DNA of 64,000 bases from Umezawaea beigongshangensis. GTDB lineage: Bacteria > Actinomycetota > Actinomycetes > Mycobacteriales > Pseudonocardiaceae. Under the pieces are notes generated by a model that had not been told where the DNA came from, searched no databases, and worked only from the letters and a program-made list of their open reading frames with translations. The stretch spans positions 456,685 through 520,684 of the forward strand of contig NZ_JAEIOJ010000001.1 in assembly GCF_016464305.1 (NCBI RefSeq), read 5' to 3'. A program made the position numbers and the translations under genes. This document shows, piece after piece, positions 36,781-45,697 of this stretch (positions are counted from its first letter, which is position 1; each line of letters begins with the position of its first letter).

Positions 36781-36922
36781 TCGGCTTTCCCGATCAGCGT
36801 CCGGGTCTTGCTTCCGGGGCCGCTCGTTCCTGCCGAGATAAATACTAGACCACAGACCCCGCAGAAGTGAAATCGGCCCCCACCGACGTGCATCGCACGA
36901 GGTGAGAGCCGGTTCGGGTCGG

Positions 36923-37660
36923 TCAGGCGGTGGCGCCGGACAGCTCGCAGACGAGGAGCTCGGGGAGCTCCGAGAGGCTGCTGATGGTCGTCACGCCCCA
37001 CGGCGTCGTCCCCTCGCACGGTCCGTGCCGGTTCAGCCACACCCCGCGCATCCCGGCGTCGCGTGCGCCGATGGCGTCGGCGTGCAGCCGGTCACCCACG
37101 TGGACGACGTCGTGGGGCGAGACGCCGAGTCCGACGCAGGCCGTGTGAAAGATCACCCTGTCGGGCTTGGCGCAGCCGACCTCGCCGGCGATCAGCACGC
37201 TGTCGAAGTACTGGGACAGGCCCAGCGCGGCGATCTTCACGCGCTGGTGGCGGCCGGAGGCGTTGCTCACGGCGGCGACGGGCAGGCCGCTGGCGCGCAG
37301 CCACTCCAGGCAGGGGACGACGTCGGGGAAGAGACGCCACCCCCTGGCCAGCACCTCCTGGCGGTGGCACTCCCGACGCGTCGCCTCGTCCAGGTCGAGG
37401 TCCTCGCCCAGCGCGGCGAAGAACGCGCGCGTGCGGATGTTGCGCATGGACTCGTACTGGAGCTCACCGGCGAGGAGGCGGTCGCAGTGCTCGTCGGTGA
37501 TGCGCTGCCACAACGACCAGGCGTCGGCGTTACCGACCATCGAGGCCAACGCGGCCCGCGAGGAGGTGCTGTAGTCGACGAGCGTGTCGTCGACGTCCAA
37601 GCACACCGCGCGGATGTCGCCGGTTTTCTTCCGAACGTCTGTCGGGGACGCAGTTGTCAC
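36923..37660 (-). CDS. HAD-superfamily hydrolase (subclass IA)
   Basis: A 245-residue phosphatase-like HAD protein. Motif I is AVCLDVDDTLVDY (nucleophile Asp ~21), motif II VAAVSNASGRH, motif III Lys in GEVGCAKPDRVIF, and motif IV HVGDRLHADAIGARDAGM. A helical cap lies between residues ~30 and 115. The substrate is unknown; subclass IA includes haloacid dehalogenases and phosphoglycolate phosphatases. It sits between gltX and the tRNA pair on the same strand. Confidence 0.9.
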   Translation of the reverse strand: MTTASPTDVRKKTGDIRAVCLDVDDTLVDYSTSSRAALASMVGNADAWSLWQRITDEHCDRLLAGELQYESMRNIRTRAFFAALGEDLDLDEATRRECHRQEVLARGWRLFPDVVPCLEWLRASGLPVAAVSNASGRHQRVKIAALGLSQYFDSVLIAGEVGCAKPDRVIFHTACVGLGVSPHDVVHVGDRLHADAIGARDAGMRGVWLNRHGPCEGTTPWGVTTISSLSELPELLVCELSGATA

Positions 37661-37713
37661 CCCGTGAGGCTAGGCGCGTTCACCCTCCTGCCGATTCGGC
37701 CGAGGAGGTGATT

Positions 37714-37759
37714 CCTCCGGGCACTTGCACGGTCAAGTCACCGCTCACGTGCCCGGAGG
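37714..37759. terminator. gltX terminator
   Basis: Perfect 11-bp stem CCTCCGGGCAC/GTGCCCGGAGG with a 24-nt loop, 5 bp beyond the gltX stop and upstream of the HAD gene. A partially paired GTGAT/ATCAC extends it. Confidence 0.65.
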
Positions 37760-37764
37760 TGCGA

Positions 37765-39255
37765 TCACGCGTCGCCGAGAGCGCGCCGCAAACGCCCGAT
37801 CGAGCGAGCCCGTCCGAGGAGTTCCATGGACTCGTACAGCGGCGGGGAGACGGTGCGGCCGGTCACGGCGACCCGCACGGGGGCGAACGCCTTCCTCGGC
37901 TTCAGGCCGAGACCGTCCACAAGAGACGTCTTCAGGGCCTCCTCGACGCTCGCGGTCGTCCAGTCCGGCAGGGACTCCAGCGCGTCGATCGCGGCGCGCA
38001 GCACCGGTCGCGCGTCGTCACCGAGCGCCTTCGCGGCGGAGTCGGGCTCCGGCGCGAACTCCTCCTCGGTGGCGAAGAGGAAGCGCAGCATCCCGGACGC
38101 CTCGGACAGCACGACCAGCCGCTCCTGCACCAGCGGTGCGACGGCGCGGAGCTGGGCGACCTGCTCGGGAGCGGGGTCCGCGGACAGCACGCCGTCGTCC
38201 ACCAGGTGCGGGACGACCCTGCCGACGAAGTCGTCGACGGGGAGTGCGCGCAGGTGGACGGCGTTGATCGCCTCGGCCTTCTTGAGGTCGAAGCGGGCCG
38301 GGTTGGCGCTCACCCGGTCGATGTCGAACGCGGCGACCAGCTCGTCGACGCTGAAGATGTCGCGGTCCTCCGCGATGGACCAGCCGAGCAGCGCGAGGTA
38401 GTTCAGCAGGCCCTCCGGCAGGAAGCCCCGGTCCCGGTACAGGAACAGGTTCGACTGCGGGTCCCGCTTGGACAGCTTCTTGTTGCCCTCGCCCGTGACG
38501 TAGGGCAGGTGCCCGAACTGCGGCGTGAACGTGGTGACGCCGATGCGCTGGAGCGCGCCGTAGAGCGCGAGCTGCCGCGGGGTGGAGGGCAGGAGGTCCT
38601 CGCCGCGCAGGACGTGCGTGATGCCCATGAGGGCGTCGTCCACGGGGTTGGTGAACGGGTAGAGCGGAACGCCGTTGGCGCGCACCAGCACCGGGTCGGG
38701 GGTGCTGCCGGCCTTGAAGGAGATCTCGCCGCGGACGAGGTCGTGCCACACCAGGTCGGTGTCGGGCACCCGCAGGCGCAGCACGGGCTCGCGGCCCTCC
38801 GCGCGGAACGCGGCGCGCTGCTCGTCGGTGAGGTCGCGGTCGGCGTTGTCGTAGCCGAGCTTGGGGTCCTGCCCGGCGGCGCGGCGGCGGGCCTCGACCT
38901 CCTCGTTGGTGGAGAAGGACTCGTAGAGCTCACCCGCCTCGAACAGGCGGCGCGCGATGTCGGCGTAGACCTCGTGGCGCTGGCTCTGCCGGTACGGCTC
39001 GTGGGGGCCGCCGATCTCGGGGCCCTCGTCCCAGTCCAGGCCGAGCCACCGCATCGCGTCGAGCAGGGAGAGGTACGACTCCTCGGAGTCGCGGGCCGCG
39101 TCGGTGTCCTCGATGCGGAAGACGACCTTGCCACCGTGGTGGCGGGCGAAGGCCCAGTTGAACAGTGCGGTGCGGATGAGCCCGACGTGGGGCGTTCCGG
39201 TCGGCGACGGCGAGAAGCGGACGCGGACCTCGGAAGGTGCGGATGCAGTGGTCAT
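37765..39255 (-). CDS. gltX: Glutamyl-tRNA synthetase
   Basis: Class I aminoacyl-tRNA synthetase, 496 residues. The HIGH-equivalent motif is [19 protein letters not shown] near residue 17, and the KMSKS-equivalent is [13 protein letters not shown] near residue 255. The C-terminal anticodon-binding domain is complete. Actinobacteria generally lack GlnRS, so this enzyme is expected to charge both tRNA-Glu and tRNA-Gln (nondiscriminating). ATG at 39255. Confidence 0.97.
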   Translation of the reverse strand: MTTASAPSEVRVRFSPSPTGTPHVGLIRTALFNWAFARHHGGKVVFRIEDTDAARDSEESYLSLLDAMRWLGLDWDEGPEIGGPHEPYRQSQRHEVYADIARRLFEAGELYESFSTNEEVEARRRAAGQDPKLGYDNADRDLTDEQRAAFRAEGREPVLRLRVPDTDLVWHDLVRGEISFKAGSTPDPVLVRANGVPLYPFTNPVDDALMGITHVLRGEDLLPSTPRQLALYGALQRIGVTTFTPQFGHLPYVTGEGNKKLSKRDPQSNLFLYRDRGFLPEGLLNYLALLGWSIAEDRDIFSVDELVAAFDIDRVSANPARFDLKKAEAINAVHLRALPVDDFVGRVVPHLVDDGVLSADPAPEQVAQLRAVAPLVQERLVVLSEASGMLRFLFATEEEFAPEPDSAAKALGDDARPVLRAAIDALESLPDWTTASVEEALKTSLVDGLGLKPRKAFAPVRVAVTGRTVSPPLYESMELLGRARSIGRLRRALGDA

Positions 39256-39322
39256 GGCCCCGTCAGGATATCGGCCGCGCTCCCCCTTGACCCGCCAGCC
39301 ACCTCGGAGGATGCTCGAGTTA

Positions 39323-39338
39323 TTCAACCGCTGTTGAA
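39323..39338. promoter_or_regulatory. Palindromic operator upstream of the FAD monooxygenase
   Basis: Perfect TTCAAC-CGCT-GTTGAA, 13 bp before the ATG at 39352. This form is typical of TetR-family operators. No regulator gene is adjacent, so the repressor must be encoded elsewhere. Confidence 0.6.
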
Positions 39339-39351
39339 AAGGGGAACGGCG

Positions 39352-40632
39352 ATGGAGAGGACGACGTGCGTCGTGGCCGGCGGAGGACCGGCCGGGATGG
39401 TGCTGGGACTGCTGCTCGCGCGGGCGGGTGTGCGGGTGACCGTGCTGGAGAAGCACGGCGACTTCCTGCGGGACTTCCGCGGGGACACCGTGCACTCGTC
39501 GACGCTGACGCTGCTCGACGAGCTGGGGCTCGGTCCCGCGTTCGAGCGGGTGCCCCACCAGCTGGTCGAACGGATGCAGGTGATGGTCGGCGAGGGGCTG
39601 GCCACGATCGCCGACCTGACGCGGCTGCCCGGTCCGCACAAGCACATCGCGCTCGTGCCGCAGTGGGACTTCCTCGACCTGCTGGCCGAGGCGGCGGGGG
39701 CGGAGCCCACCTTCGAGCTGCGGATGAACACGCGGGTGACGGACCTGCTGACCGAGGGGGGCCGGGTCAGCGGCGTCGCCTTCCGCACGGCGGACGGGTC
39801 CACCGGCGAGATCGCGGCCGACCTGGTGGTCGCGGCCGACGGCCGGCACTCGTCGGTGCGCGCGCGCAGCGGCCTGACGGCGCGGTCCTTCGGCGCCCCG
39901 ATGGACGTGTGGTGGTTCCGCGTGCCGCGCGATCCCGGCGAACCGGCGGGCGGTCTGGCTCGCTTCGGCGCCGGGCAGGCCGCGGTGCTGCTCAACCGCG
40001 GCGACCACTTCCAGGTGGCGTTCCTGATCCGCAAGGGCAGCGACGCGCTGCTGCGGGCCGAGGGCGTGGAGTCGTTCCGGCGCAGGGTCGTCGCGCTGGT
40101 GCCGTGGCTGGCGGACCGGATGGACACCGTCGAGTCGCTCGACGACGTGAAGCTGCTGGACGTGAAGCTCGACCGGCTGCGGCGCTGGCACACTGCCGGG
40201 CTGCTGTGCATCGGGGACGCCGCGCACGCGATGTCGCCGATCGGCGGCGTCGGCATCAACCTGGCCGTGCAGGACGCCGTGGGGGCGGCCACCCTGCTCG
40301 CCGCACCGCTGCTGCGGGGCCGGGTCTCCACGGCGGAGCTGGCGCGCGTGCAGCGCAGGCGGTGGCTGGCCACGGCCGTGACGCAGGGCCTGCAACGGCT
40401 GATCCAGAACGCGTTCCTGCGCGGGACCGTGGAGGGCACGCGCACGCCGGAGCCCGGTCTGCCGAAGCCGCTCGCGCTGATCCAGCGGTTCCCGGCGTTG
40501 CAGGTGGTCCCGGCCTACCTGGTGTCGATCGGGCTGCGGCCGGAGCACGCCCCGGTGTTCGCCCGCCGGAGCCCCGCTCCGGTGCCACGCGGACCGGAGA
40601 GGAGCACCGGCGGGCGGCCGGAGCGCGGCTAG
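39352..40632 (+). CDS. FAD-dependent monooxygenase (PHBH/UbiH fold)
   Basis: A 426-residue group A flavoprotein hydroxylase. The N-terminal dinucleotide motif is [22 protein letters not shown] mid-domain [16 protein letters not shown] (DG motif, ~residue 165) and C-terminal [20 protein letters not shown] (GD motif, ~residue 285) complete the FAD site. The Arg/Pro-rich tail is poorly conserved. The substrate is unknown; no biosynthetic cluster surrounds it. The last bases overlap the convergent FAH-family stop (TAG/CTA overlap). It interrupts the mycobacterial order gltX-FAH and may be a later insertion. Confidence 0.9.
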   Translation: MERTTCVVAGGGPAGMVLGLLLARAGVRVTVLEKHGDFLRDFRGDTVHSSTLTLLDELGLGPAFERVPHQLVERMQVMVGEGLATIADLTRLPGPHKHIALVPQWDFLDLLAEAAGAEPTFELRMNTRVTDLLTEGGRVSGVAFRTADGSTGEIAADLVVAADGRHSSVRARSGLTARSFGAPMDVWWFRVPRDPGEPAGGLARFGAGQAAVLLNRGDHFQVAFLIRKGSDALLRAEGVESFRRRVVALVPWLADRMDTVESLDDVKLLDVKLDRLRRWHTAGLLCIGDAAHAMSPIGGVGINLAVQDAVGAATLLAAPLLRGRVSTAELARVQRRRWLATAVTQGLQRLIQNAFLRGTVEGTRTPEPGLPKPLALIQRFPALQVVPAYLVSIGLRPEHAPVFARRSPAPVPRGPERSTGGRPERG

Positions 40633-41420
40633 CGGTCGACGACCCGGTTGGTGAGGGTGCCGAGGCCCTCGACGGTCACCGAGACCGTCTGGCCCGCCGT
40701 CATCGGGCCGACCCCGGCGGGGGTGCCGGTGAGGATCACGTCGAGCGGGCGCAGGGTCATCACGGCCGAGATGTAGGCGATCAACTCACCGACGTCGTGC
40801 AGCAGCAGCGACGTGCGGGAGTCCTGCTTCACCTCGCCGTCCAGCTCGGTGCGGATGGCGACGTCCGACGGGTCGAACTCCGTCTCGATCCACGGGCCGA
40901 GCGGGCAGAACGTGTCGTGCCCCTTCGCCCTGGTCCACTGGCCGTCGGCCTTCTGCTGGTCGCGGGCCGTGACGTCGTTGGCGATCGTGTAGCCCAGGAT
41001 CGACGAGCGGGCGCGGTCGGCCGGGATGTCCCGGCCCCCGACGCCGACGACCACGGCCAGTTCGCCCTCGAAGTCCACGCGCCCGGAGCCGGCCGGCAGC
41101 TTGATCTCCGCGTTCGGCCCGATCACCGCCGTGTTGGGCTTGAGGAACATGATCGGGTTCTCGGGGACCTCGCTCCCCATCTCCCGAGCGTGGTCGGCGT
41201 AGTTCTTGCCGATGCAGACGATCTTCGGCGGCAGGAACGGGGTGAGCAGGCGGACGTCGGCCAGCGGCCACTTCCGGCCGGTGAAGGTCGGATCGGTCCA
41301 CGGCGTCGTGCTCGGGTCGTCGGCGATCTCCACGGCCAGGAGGTCGTCGCCCTCCCCGTGCACGGCGGCGAACGCGACACCTTCTGGATGAGCGATACGG
41401 GCAATGCGCACGTCGTTCAC
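40629..41420 (-). CDS. Fumarylacetoacetate hydrolase-family protein
   Basis: A 263-residue FAH-superfamily enzyme. It has the conserved core [17 protein letters not shown], the metal-binding [10 protein letters not shown] (acidic residues ~115) and [14 protein letters not shown], and a C-terminal [14 protein letters not shown]. Members include acylpyruvate hydrolases and 2-hydroxyhepta-diene-dioate isomerases; the substrate is not predictable. Rv2993c occupies the same site next to gltX. A GTG three codons inside (41411, giving [11 protein letters not shown]) is an equally good start. Confidence 0.9.
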   Translation of the reverse strand: MNDVRIARIAHPEGVAFAAVHGEGDDLLAVEIADDPSTTPWTDPTFTGRKWPLADVRLLTPFLPPKIVCIGKNYADHAREMGSEVPENPIMFLKPNTAVIGPNAEIKLPAGSGRVDFEGELAVVVGVGGRDIPADRARSSILGYTIANDVTARDQQKADGQWTRAKGHDTFCPLGPWIETEFDPSDVAIRTELDGEVKQDSRTSLLLHDVGELIAYISAVMTLRPLDVILTGTPAGVGPMTAGQTVSVTVEGLGTLTNRVVDR

Positions 41421-41454
41421 CCTAGCCCGCTCGCGCGGAACCGGTGGACCTCCC

Positions 41455-43059
41455 TCACACCGCGGGGGTCCGCTCCCGCACCGCCTTGTGCACCAGCGCG
41501 TCGCGCAGGGCGAGCCAGCTCGCCTCGACGATGTTGGCGTGCACGCCCACGGTGGTCCACTCGCGCTCGCCGTCGGTGGACTCGACCAGCACGCGCGTCA
41601 CCGCGTCGGTGCCGGGCCGGTCGGTGAGGATGCGCACCTTGTAGTCCGCCAGCTCCACCGCGCCGAGCCACCCGACGTGCGGCAGCAGCGCCGTGCGCAG
41701 CGCGGCGTCCAGCGCGTGCACGGGGCCGTTGCCCTCGGCGGTGGCGATCACCCGCTGCCCGCCGACGTGCACCTTCACCGTGGCCTCGCTGACCAGGTCG
41801 GCCCCGTCGGAGCGGTGGTCGAGCAGGACGCGGTAGGACTCCAGCTCGAACGGCGGCTCACCCAGCTCCCCCAGTTCGTCGAGCATCAGCAGTTCCAGCG
41901 ACGCGTCGGCCGCCTCGAAGGACCAGCCGCGCGCCTCCAGCTCCTTGACCCGGCGCACGGCACCGCCGAGCGCGTCGGGCCGCCCGGCCAGGTCGATGCC
42001 GAACTCGCGTCCCTTGAGTTCGAGGCTCGCCCGGCCGGCCATCTCGGTGACCAGCACCCTCATGCCGTTGCCGACGGTCTCCGGGTCGATGTGGTTGTAG
42101 AGCTCCGGGTCCACCTTGATCGCGCTCGCGTGCAGCCCCGCCTTGTGGGCGAAGGCCGACGTCCCGACGTAGGCCTGGTGGGTGTCGGGAGCGATGTTCG
42201 CGATCTCGGCCAGCGCGTGGGAGACACGGGTGAGCTCGGCGACGCCGCCCTGCGGCAGCACCGGCATCCCGAGCTTGGTCACCAGGTTCCCCACCACGGC
42301 GAACAGGTCGGCGTTGCCCGCCCGCTCGCCGTAGCCGTTGGCGGTGCACTGCACGTGCGTCGCCCCGGCCTGCACGGCGGCCAGGGTGTTGGCGACCGCG
42401 CAGCCGGTGTCGTCCTGGCAGTGGATGCCGACCCGGAACCCGGTTCGGGTCACGACCTCGGCCACCGTGTCCGCGAGTCCCAGCGGCAGCTGCCCGCCGT
42501 TGGTGTCGCACAGCACCACGACGTCGGCCCCACCGTCCACAGCGGACTCCAGCACGCCCAGCGCGCAGTCGGGGTCGAAGGCGTAGCCGTCGAAGAAGTG
42601 CTCCGCGTCCACGAACACCCTGCGTCCCTCGCCGACGAGGAAGGCCACGGTGTCGCGCACCATCGCCCGGTTCTCCGCCTGGTCGGTGCGCAGGGCGAGT
42701 TCGACGTGCCGCCGGTCGGACTTCGCCACCAGCGTCACGACCGGCGCCTGCGAGTCCAGCAACGCCCTGACCTGCGGGTCGTCCTGCACCTTCAGGCCCA
42801 CGCGGCGGGTGGCGCCGAACGCGACGAGCGACGCGTGCCGCAGCTGGAGGTCACCGGCGGCGGCCCTGGCGAAGAACTCGGTGTCCTTCGGCAGCGCCCC
42901 CGGCCAGCCGCCCTCGACGAACCCGACGCCGAGCGCGTCGAGGTGGCGGGCCACGGCGAGCTTGTCGGTCACGGAGTAGGAGATGCCCTCCCGCTGGGCA
43001 CCGTCGCGCAGGGTCGTGTCGTAGACGTGGAACGAGTCGCCGAGCGGGAGGCTGGTCAC
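41455..43059 (-). CDS. cimA: (R)-citramalate synthase
   Basis: A 534-residue DRE-TIM-family acyltransferase. VYDTTLRDGAQREGISYSV is the catalytic/metal motif at the N-terminus. HCQDDTGCAVANTLAAVQAG and CTANGYGERAGNADL follow, and a C-terminal LeuA-type regulatory domain (~380-520) is present. The length and the ERAGN motif favour citramalate synthase over 2-isopropylmalate synthase. It condenses pyruvate and acetyl-CoA for threonine-independent isoleucine synthesis, using LeuCD and LeuB downstream. GTG 43059 has GAGGAG at 8 nt. An attenuator precedes it. Confidence 0.9.
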   Translation of the reverse strand: MTSLPLGDSFHVYDTTLRDGAQREGISYSVTDKLAVARHLDALGVGFVEGGWPGALPKDTEFFARAAAGDLQLRHASLVAFGATRRVGLKVQDDPQVRALLDSQAPVVTLVAKSDRRHVELALRTDQAENRAMVRDTVAFLVGEGRRVFVDAEHFFDGYAFDPDCALGVLESAVDGGADVVVLCDTNGGQLPLGLADTVAEVVTRTGFRVGIHCQDDTGCAVANTLAAVQAGATHVQCTANGYGERAGNADLFAVVGNLVTKLGMPVLPQGGVAELTRVSHALAEIANIAPDTHQAYVGTSAFAHKAGLHASAIKVDPELYNHIDPETVGNGMRVLVTEMAGRASLELKGREFGIDLAGRPDALGGAVRRVKELEARGWSFEAADASLELLMLDELGELGEPPFELESYRVLLDHRSDGADLVSEATVKVHVGGQRVIATAEGNGPVHALDAALRTALLPHVGWLGAVELADYKVRILTDRPGTDAVTRVLVESTDGEREWTTVGVHANIVEASWLALRDALVHKAVRERTPAV

Positions 43060-43097
43060 GGTGTTCTCCTCGGAGGAGGGCGGGAGAAGAAGGGGGA

Positions 43098-43132
43098 GAA
43101 AACAAAAGACCCCCCGCGGGGTGCGGGAGGTC
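43098..43132 (-). terminator. Attenuator terminator upstream of cimA
   Basis: On the minus strand: 10-bp stem GACCTCCCGC/GCGGGGGGTC (one G-U pair), 5-nt loop, then TTTTGTTTTCT. This is a canonical intrinsic terminator located 39-74 bp before the cimA start, so it must be bypassed for expression. Confidence 0.85.
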
Positions 43133-43170
43133 AGCGCGCCGGGGGCTCGTGGAGCACTACCCGGCGCGCT
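43133..43170 (-). promoter_or_regulatory. cimA leader hairpin overlapping the leader-peptide stop
   Basis: Perfect 11-bp stem AGCGCGCCGGG/CCCGGCGCGCT (43133-43143 with 43160-43170). The leader peptide's last codons form its 5' arm and the stop codon lies just inside the loop. It is the expected competitor (pause/protector) of an antiterminator. Confidence 0.75.
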
Positions 43171-43261
43171 CGGAAATGATCGTGGAGAGCTGAACGGCCA
43201 CGGTCGGATGGTGCCACAGGACCGGGTCGCGTACCAGCCTCCGGTCGATCCGTCCCGCCAT
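43157..43261 (-). CDS. cimA leader peptide with tandem Ile codons
   Basis: A 34-codon ORF (ATG 43261) ending in TVAVQLSTIISERAG then TAG. The adjacent Ile codons ATC-ATT (43175-43180) lie 5 nt before the hairpin arm that starts at 43170. ATT is unusual in this GC-rich DNA. A shorter version from the GTG of Val21 is possible. Isoleucine is the end product of the CimA route, so Ile-tRNA-dependent stalling is the inferred control. Confidence 0.7.
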   Translation of the reverse strand: MAGRIDRRLVRDPVLWHHPTVAVQLSTIISERAG

Positions 43262-43270
43262 GTGGGCGCG

Positions 43271-43948
43271 TCAGCCGTCGGAGCGGGCCGGGGAGTCGTG
43301 CAGCACGCACTCGGCGCAGTAGTCGCCGCCGGCCCGCCACCACTGGCAGCAGGTGCGCCGCCGCGCCGTCCAGTCGTCGCCGGTGCCGCGCAGCGACAGC
43401 AGACCGGCCCGCCCGGTGGCGTCGCGCAGCGCGCGGGCGGTCCCGAGCAGATCACCGGGCGCCCCGGCCGACGCGAGCCGCGCGGCCACCGCGCCGATCA
43501 GCCCCACGGGGTTGCCCCACAGCTCGGCGGCGTCGGCGCGCGGCCCGCCGATCGCCGCGAGCCCGCGGGCGAGCGGCGCGAAGAACGCCTCGGTCTCCCG
43601 CCACCACAGCGCGGACCGGTCGCCGTCGCCACCGTCGTCCACGGGATCGCCGAACCGCAGACCGGCCAGCCGCCCGCCCTCCCCCAGCACCGCGCCCGCG
43701 GAGGAGAGCGCGGGCAGCGGAAGTCCGAAGTGGATCTCCGGCACGGTGGCGCAGCACCCGAGCCAGCCCGCGCGGAACGCGATCAGCACGATCCCGGCGC
43801 GGCGGTGGGCGAACCCCCCGCGCCGCTGCCACTCCTGCGCGCAGCGCCGCAGGTGCTCCGCGTCCGGATCGCAGAACTCCGCCCACGGCACGACCGGACC
43901 GTCCGCCCGGCGCGGCAGGACCTCGTCGCAGCGAGCGGGCCAGGTCAC
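43271..43948 (-). CDS. FhuF-like ferric-siderophore reductase ([2Fe-2S])
   Basis: A 225-residue protein with a C-terminal cysteine signature RRTCCQWWRAGGDYCAECVL (CC-x9-C-x2-C), as in the FhuF family [2Fe-2S] center; E. coli FhuF has x10. The N-terminal part is the divergent FhuF domain with WGNPVGLIGAVAARL mid-protein. It probably releases iron from imported siderophore by reduction in the cytoplasm. The GTG start overlaps the stop of the substrate-binding lipoprotein gene (GTGA), making it the last gene of the iron-uptake operon. Confidence 0.85.
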   Translation of the reverse strand: MTWPARCDEVLPRRADGPVVPWAEFCDPDAEHLRRCAQEWQRRGGFAHRRAGIVLIAFRAGWLGCCATVPEIHFGLPLPALSSAGAVLGEGGRLAGLRFGDPVDDGGDGDRSALWWRETEAFFAPLARGLAAIGGPRADAAELWGNPVGLIGAVAARLASAGAPGDLLGTARALRDATGRAGLLSLRGTGDDWTARRRTCCQWWRAGGDYCAECVLHDSPARSDG

Positions 43949-44937
43949 GGGATCGCCGCCAGGAACTCGGCGAACGCCCGGATCGCGGCGGGGTTGCGCG
44001 GGCTCTCGACCAGCGCGGCGTACGGCAGGACGAAGAACCGCCGCTCCCGGATCGCCGTGACGTCCGCGATGGCCGGGTGGGACAGCAGGAACTCGCGCTT
44101 CGCGTCGGCGGTCGCCGCGTCCCCGTCGTCGTAGTCGTTGATCAGCACGACGTCCGGGTCGCGGTCGACGACGCTCTCCCAGCCCGCGGTGGTCCAGCTG
44201 TCGTCCAGGTCGTCGAAGACGTTGCGCCCGCCCGCGCGCGACACGATCTCCTGCGGCGCGGCGTTGGCGCCGGAGGTGAAGGGCTGGTCGATGCCGCTGT
44301 CGTAGAGGAACACGTCCGGCGCTGGTCTGCCCTCCATCAGCTCCTCCGCCTCGGCGACCTCCCGCTGGTACCGGGCGACGAGCGCCTCGGCCCGCTCGGG
44401 CACGCCGAAGATCTGCCCGAGGTTGCGCAGGTCCGTGTAGAGCGCCTCCAGCGGCGGCATGATGCCGCGCTGCGTGCCGGTGCCGTTGCGGCAGGACTCT
44501 GTGAGCAGGTACGTCGGCACCCCCAGGTCGGCGAGCGCGTCCGGCGTGAACCCCGTGCTCTCGGAGAAGCCGTAGTTCCACCCGGCGAACACCAGGTCGG
44601 CGTTCGCGCCCTGCACGACCTCGGCGGAGATCTTCGTGGCGATCTTCGGCCGGGCGGCGAACTCCGCCTTCCACGGCGAGGACTCCAGGTCGCTGGCGTG
44701 CCCGGTGCCGACGACGTACCCGGCCACCCGGTCGGCGAGGCCCAGCGCGAAGACGATCTCGGTGATGCCGGTGTCGTTGGTGACGATCCGCTCGGGCACC
44801 CGGTCGTAGGTGACCCGCTGCCCGCAGTTGGTGATCGTGACCGCGCCACCTCCGGCGTCCTCCTGCGCGATCGTGGCGCCGCACGCGGTGCTCAGCAGCA
44901 CCGCGGCGAGGGCGAGCGCGAGCGTCCTACCGGCCAC
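43945..44937 (-). CDS. Iron-siderophore ABC transporter substrate-binding lipoprotein
   Basis: A 330-residue class III (FecB/FepB-like) binding protein. The signal peptide ends in the lipobox LLSTAC at residues ~14-19. Two lobes follow with TYDRVPERIVTNDTGITEIVFALG in the N-lobe (quoted: RVPERIVTND; EIVFALGLADRV) and WESVVDRDPDVVLINDYDDG in the C-lobe. It captures ferric siderophore outside the membrane. It overlaps the ATPase gene by 11 bp. Confidence 0.9.
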   Translation of the reverse strand: MAGRTLALALAAVLLSTACGATIAQEDAGGGAVTITNCGQRVTYDRVPERIVTNDTGITEIVFALGLADRVAGYVVGTGHASDLESSPWKAEFAARPKIATKISAEVVQGANADLVFAGWNYGFSESTGFTPDALADLGVPTYLLTESCRNGTGTQRGIMPPLEALYTDLRNLGQIFGVPERAEALVARYQREVAEAEELMEGRPAPDVFLYDSGIDQPFTSGANAAPQEIVSRAGGRNVFDDLDDSWTTAGWESVVDRDPDVVLINDYDDGDAATADAKREFLLSHPAIADVTAIRERRFFVLPYAALVESPRNPAAIRAFAEFLAAIP

Positions 44938-45697
44938 GGGGTTCCTCCAGGTGGTCGAACAGCAGTTGCGGAACCCCGCTGACGGGGTGGGCCACGACGT
45001 GCGCGCGGACGCCGAAGACGTCGCGCACGAGATCGGGGGTCAGCACCTCGGCGGGCGACCCGTCGGCGACGACCCGGCCGCCGGACAGGACCACGACGCG
45101 GTCGCAGTACGACGCGGCGAGGTTGAGGTCGTGCAGGGCCGTGAGCACGGTCAGCCCGAGACCGCGGACCAGCGCGAGCACGTCGAGCTGGTGCTTCACG
45201 TCGAGGTGGTTCGTCGGCTCGTCCAGCACCAGCACCTCCGGCTGCTGCGCGAGGGCGCGGGCGATGAGGACCCGCTGCCGCTCACCACCGGACAGCGTGA
45301 GGAAGCTGCGCGCGGCGAGGTGGCCGACCCCCAGCCGCTCCAGCGCCTCCCGGCACACGACGCGGTCGTGCTCGTCGTCGCGCTGGAACGTGGTCTTGTG
45401 CGGCAGGCGTCCCATCGCGACGACCTCGTCCACGGTGAAGTCGAACTCGACGTGACCGTCCTGGGTCAGCGCGGCCATCGCCCGCGCGCTCTCCGTCCTG
45501 GGCACGGCGCGCAGCTCGCGGTCGTCGAGCAGCACGAGACCCGCCGTGGGCGCGAGGGCGCGGTAGACGCAGCGCAACGTCGTGGACTTGCCGCTGCCGT
45601 TGGGGCCCACGACGCCCACGACCTCGCCGTGCCCCGCGGTGAAGCCGACGCCGGAGACGATCTGGCCGACCGCGACGTCCTCCAGTCGAACTCGCAC
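44927..45697 (-). CDS. Iron-siderophore ABC transporter ATP-binding protein
   Basis: A 256-residue FecE/FepC-type ATPase. Walker A is VGPNGSGKSTTLR near residue 35, the signature LSGGERQRVLIARAL near 135, Walker B VLVLDEPTNHLD, and the switch His in LTALHDLNLAASYCD. The start GTG (45695-45697) abuts the permease stop, so translation is coupled. Confidence 0.95.
   Translation of the reverse strand: MRVRLEDVAVGQIVSGVGFTAGHGEVVGVVGPNGSGKSTTLRCVYRALAPTAGLVLLDDRELRAVPRTESARAMAALTQDGHVEFDFTVDEVVAMGRLPHKTTFQRDDEHDRVVCREALERLGVGHLAARSFLTLSGGERQRVLIARALAQQPEVLVLDEPTNHLDVKHQLDVLALVRGLGLTVLTALHDLNLAASYCDRVVVLSGGRVVADGSPAEVLTPDLVRDVFGVRAHVVAHPVSGVPQLLFDHLEEPRGR

Noticed and set aside
37654-39351. Plus-strand open frame joined to the FAD monooxygenase
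   Set aside because: The upstream part is antisense to gltX and has no domain; homologues of the monooxygenase start at the ATG 39352.
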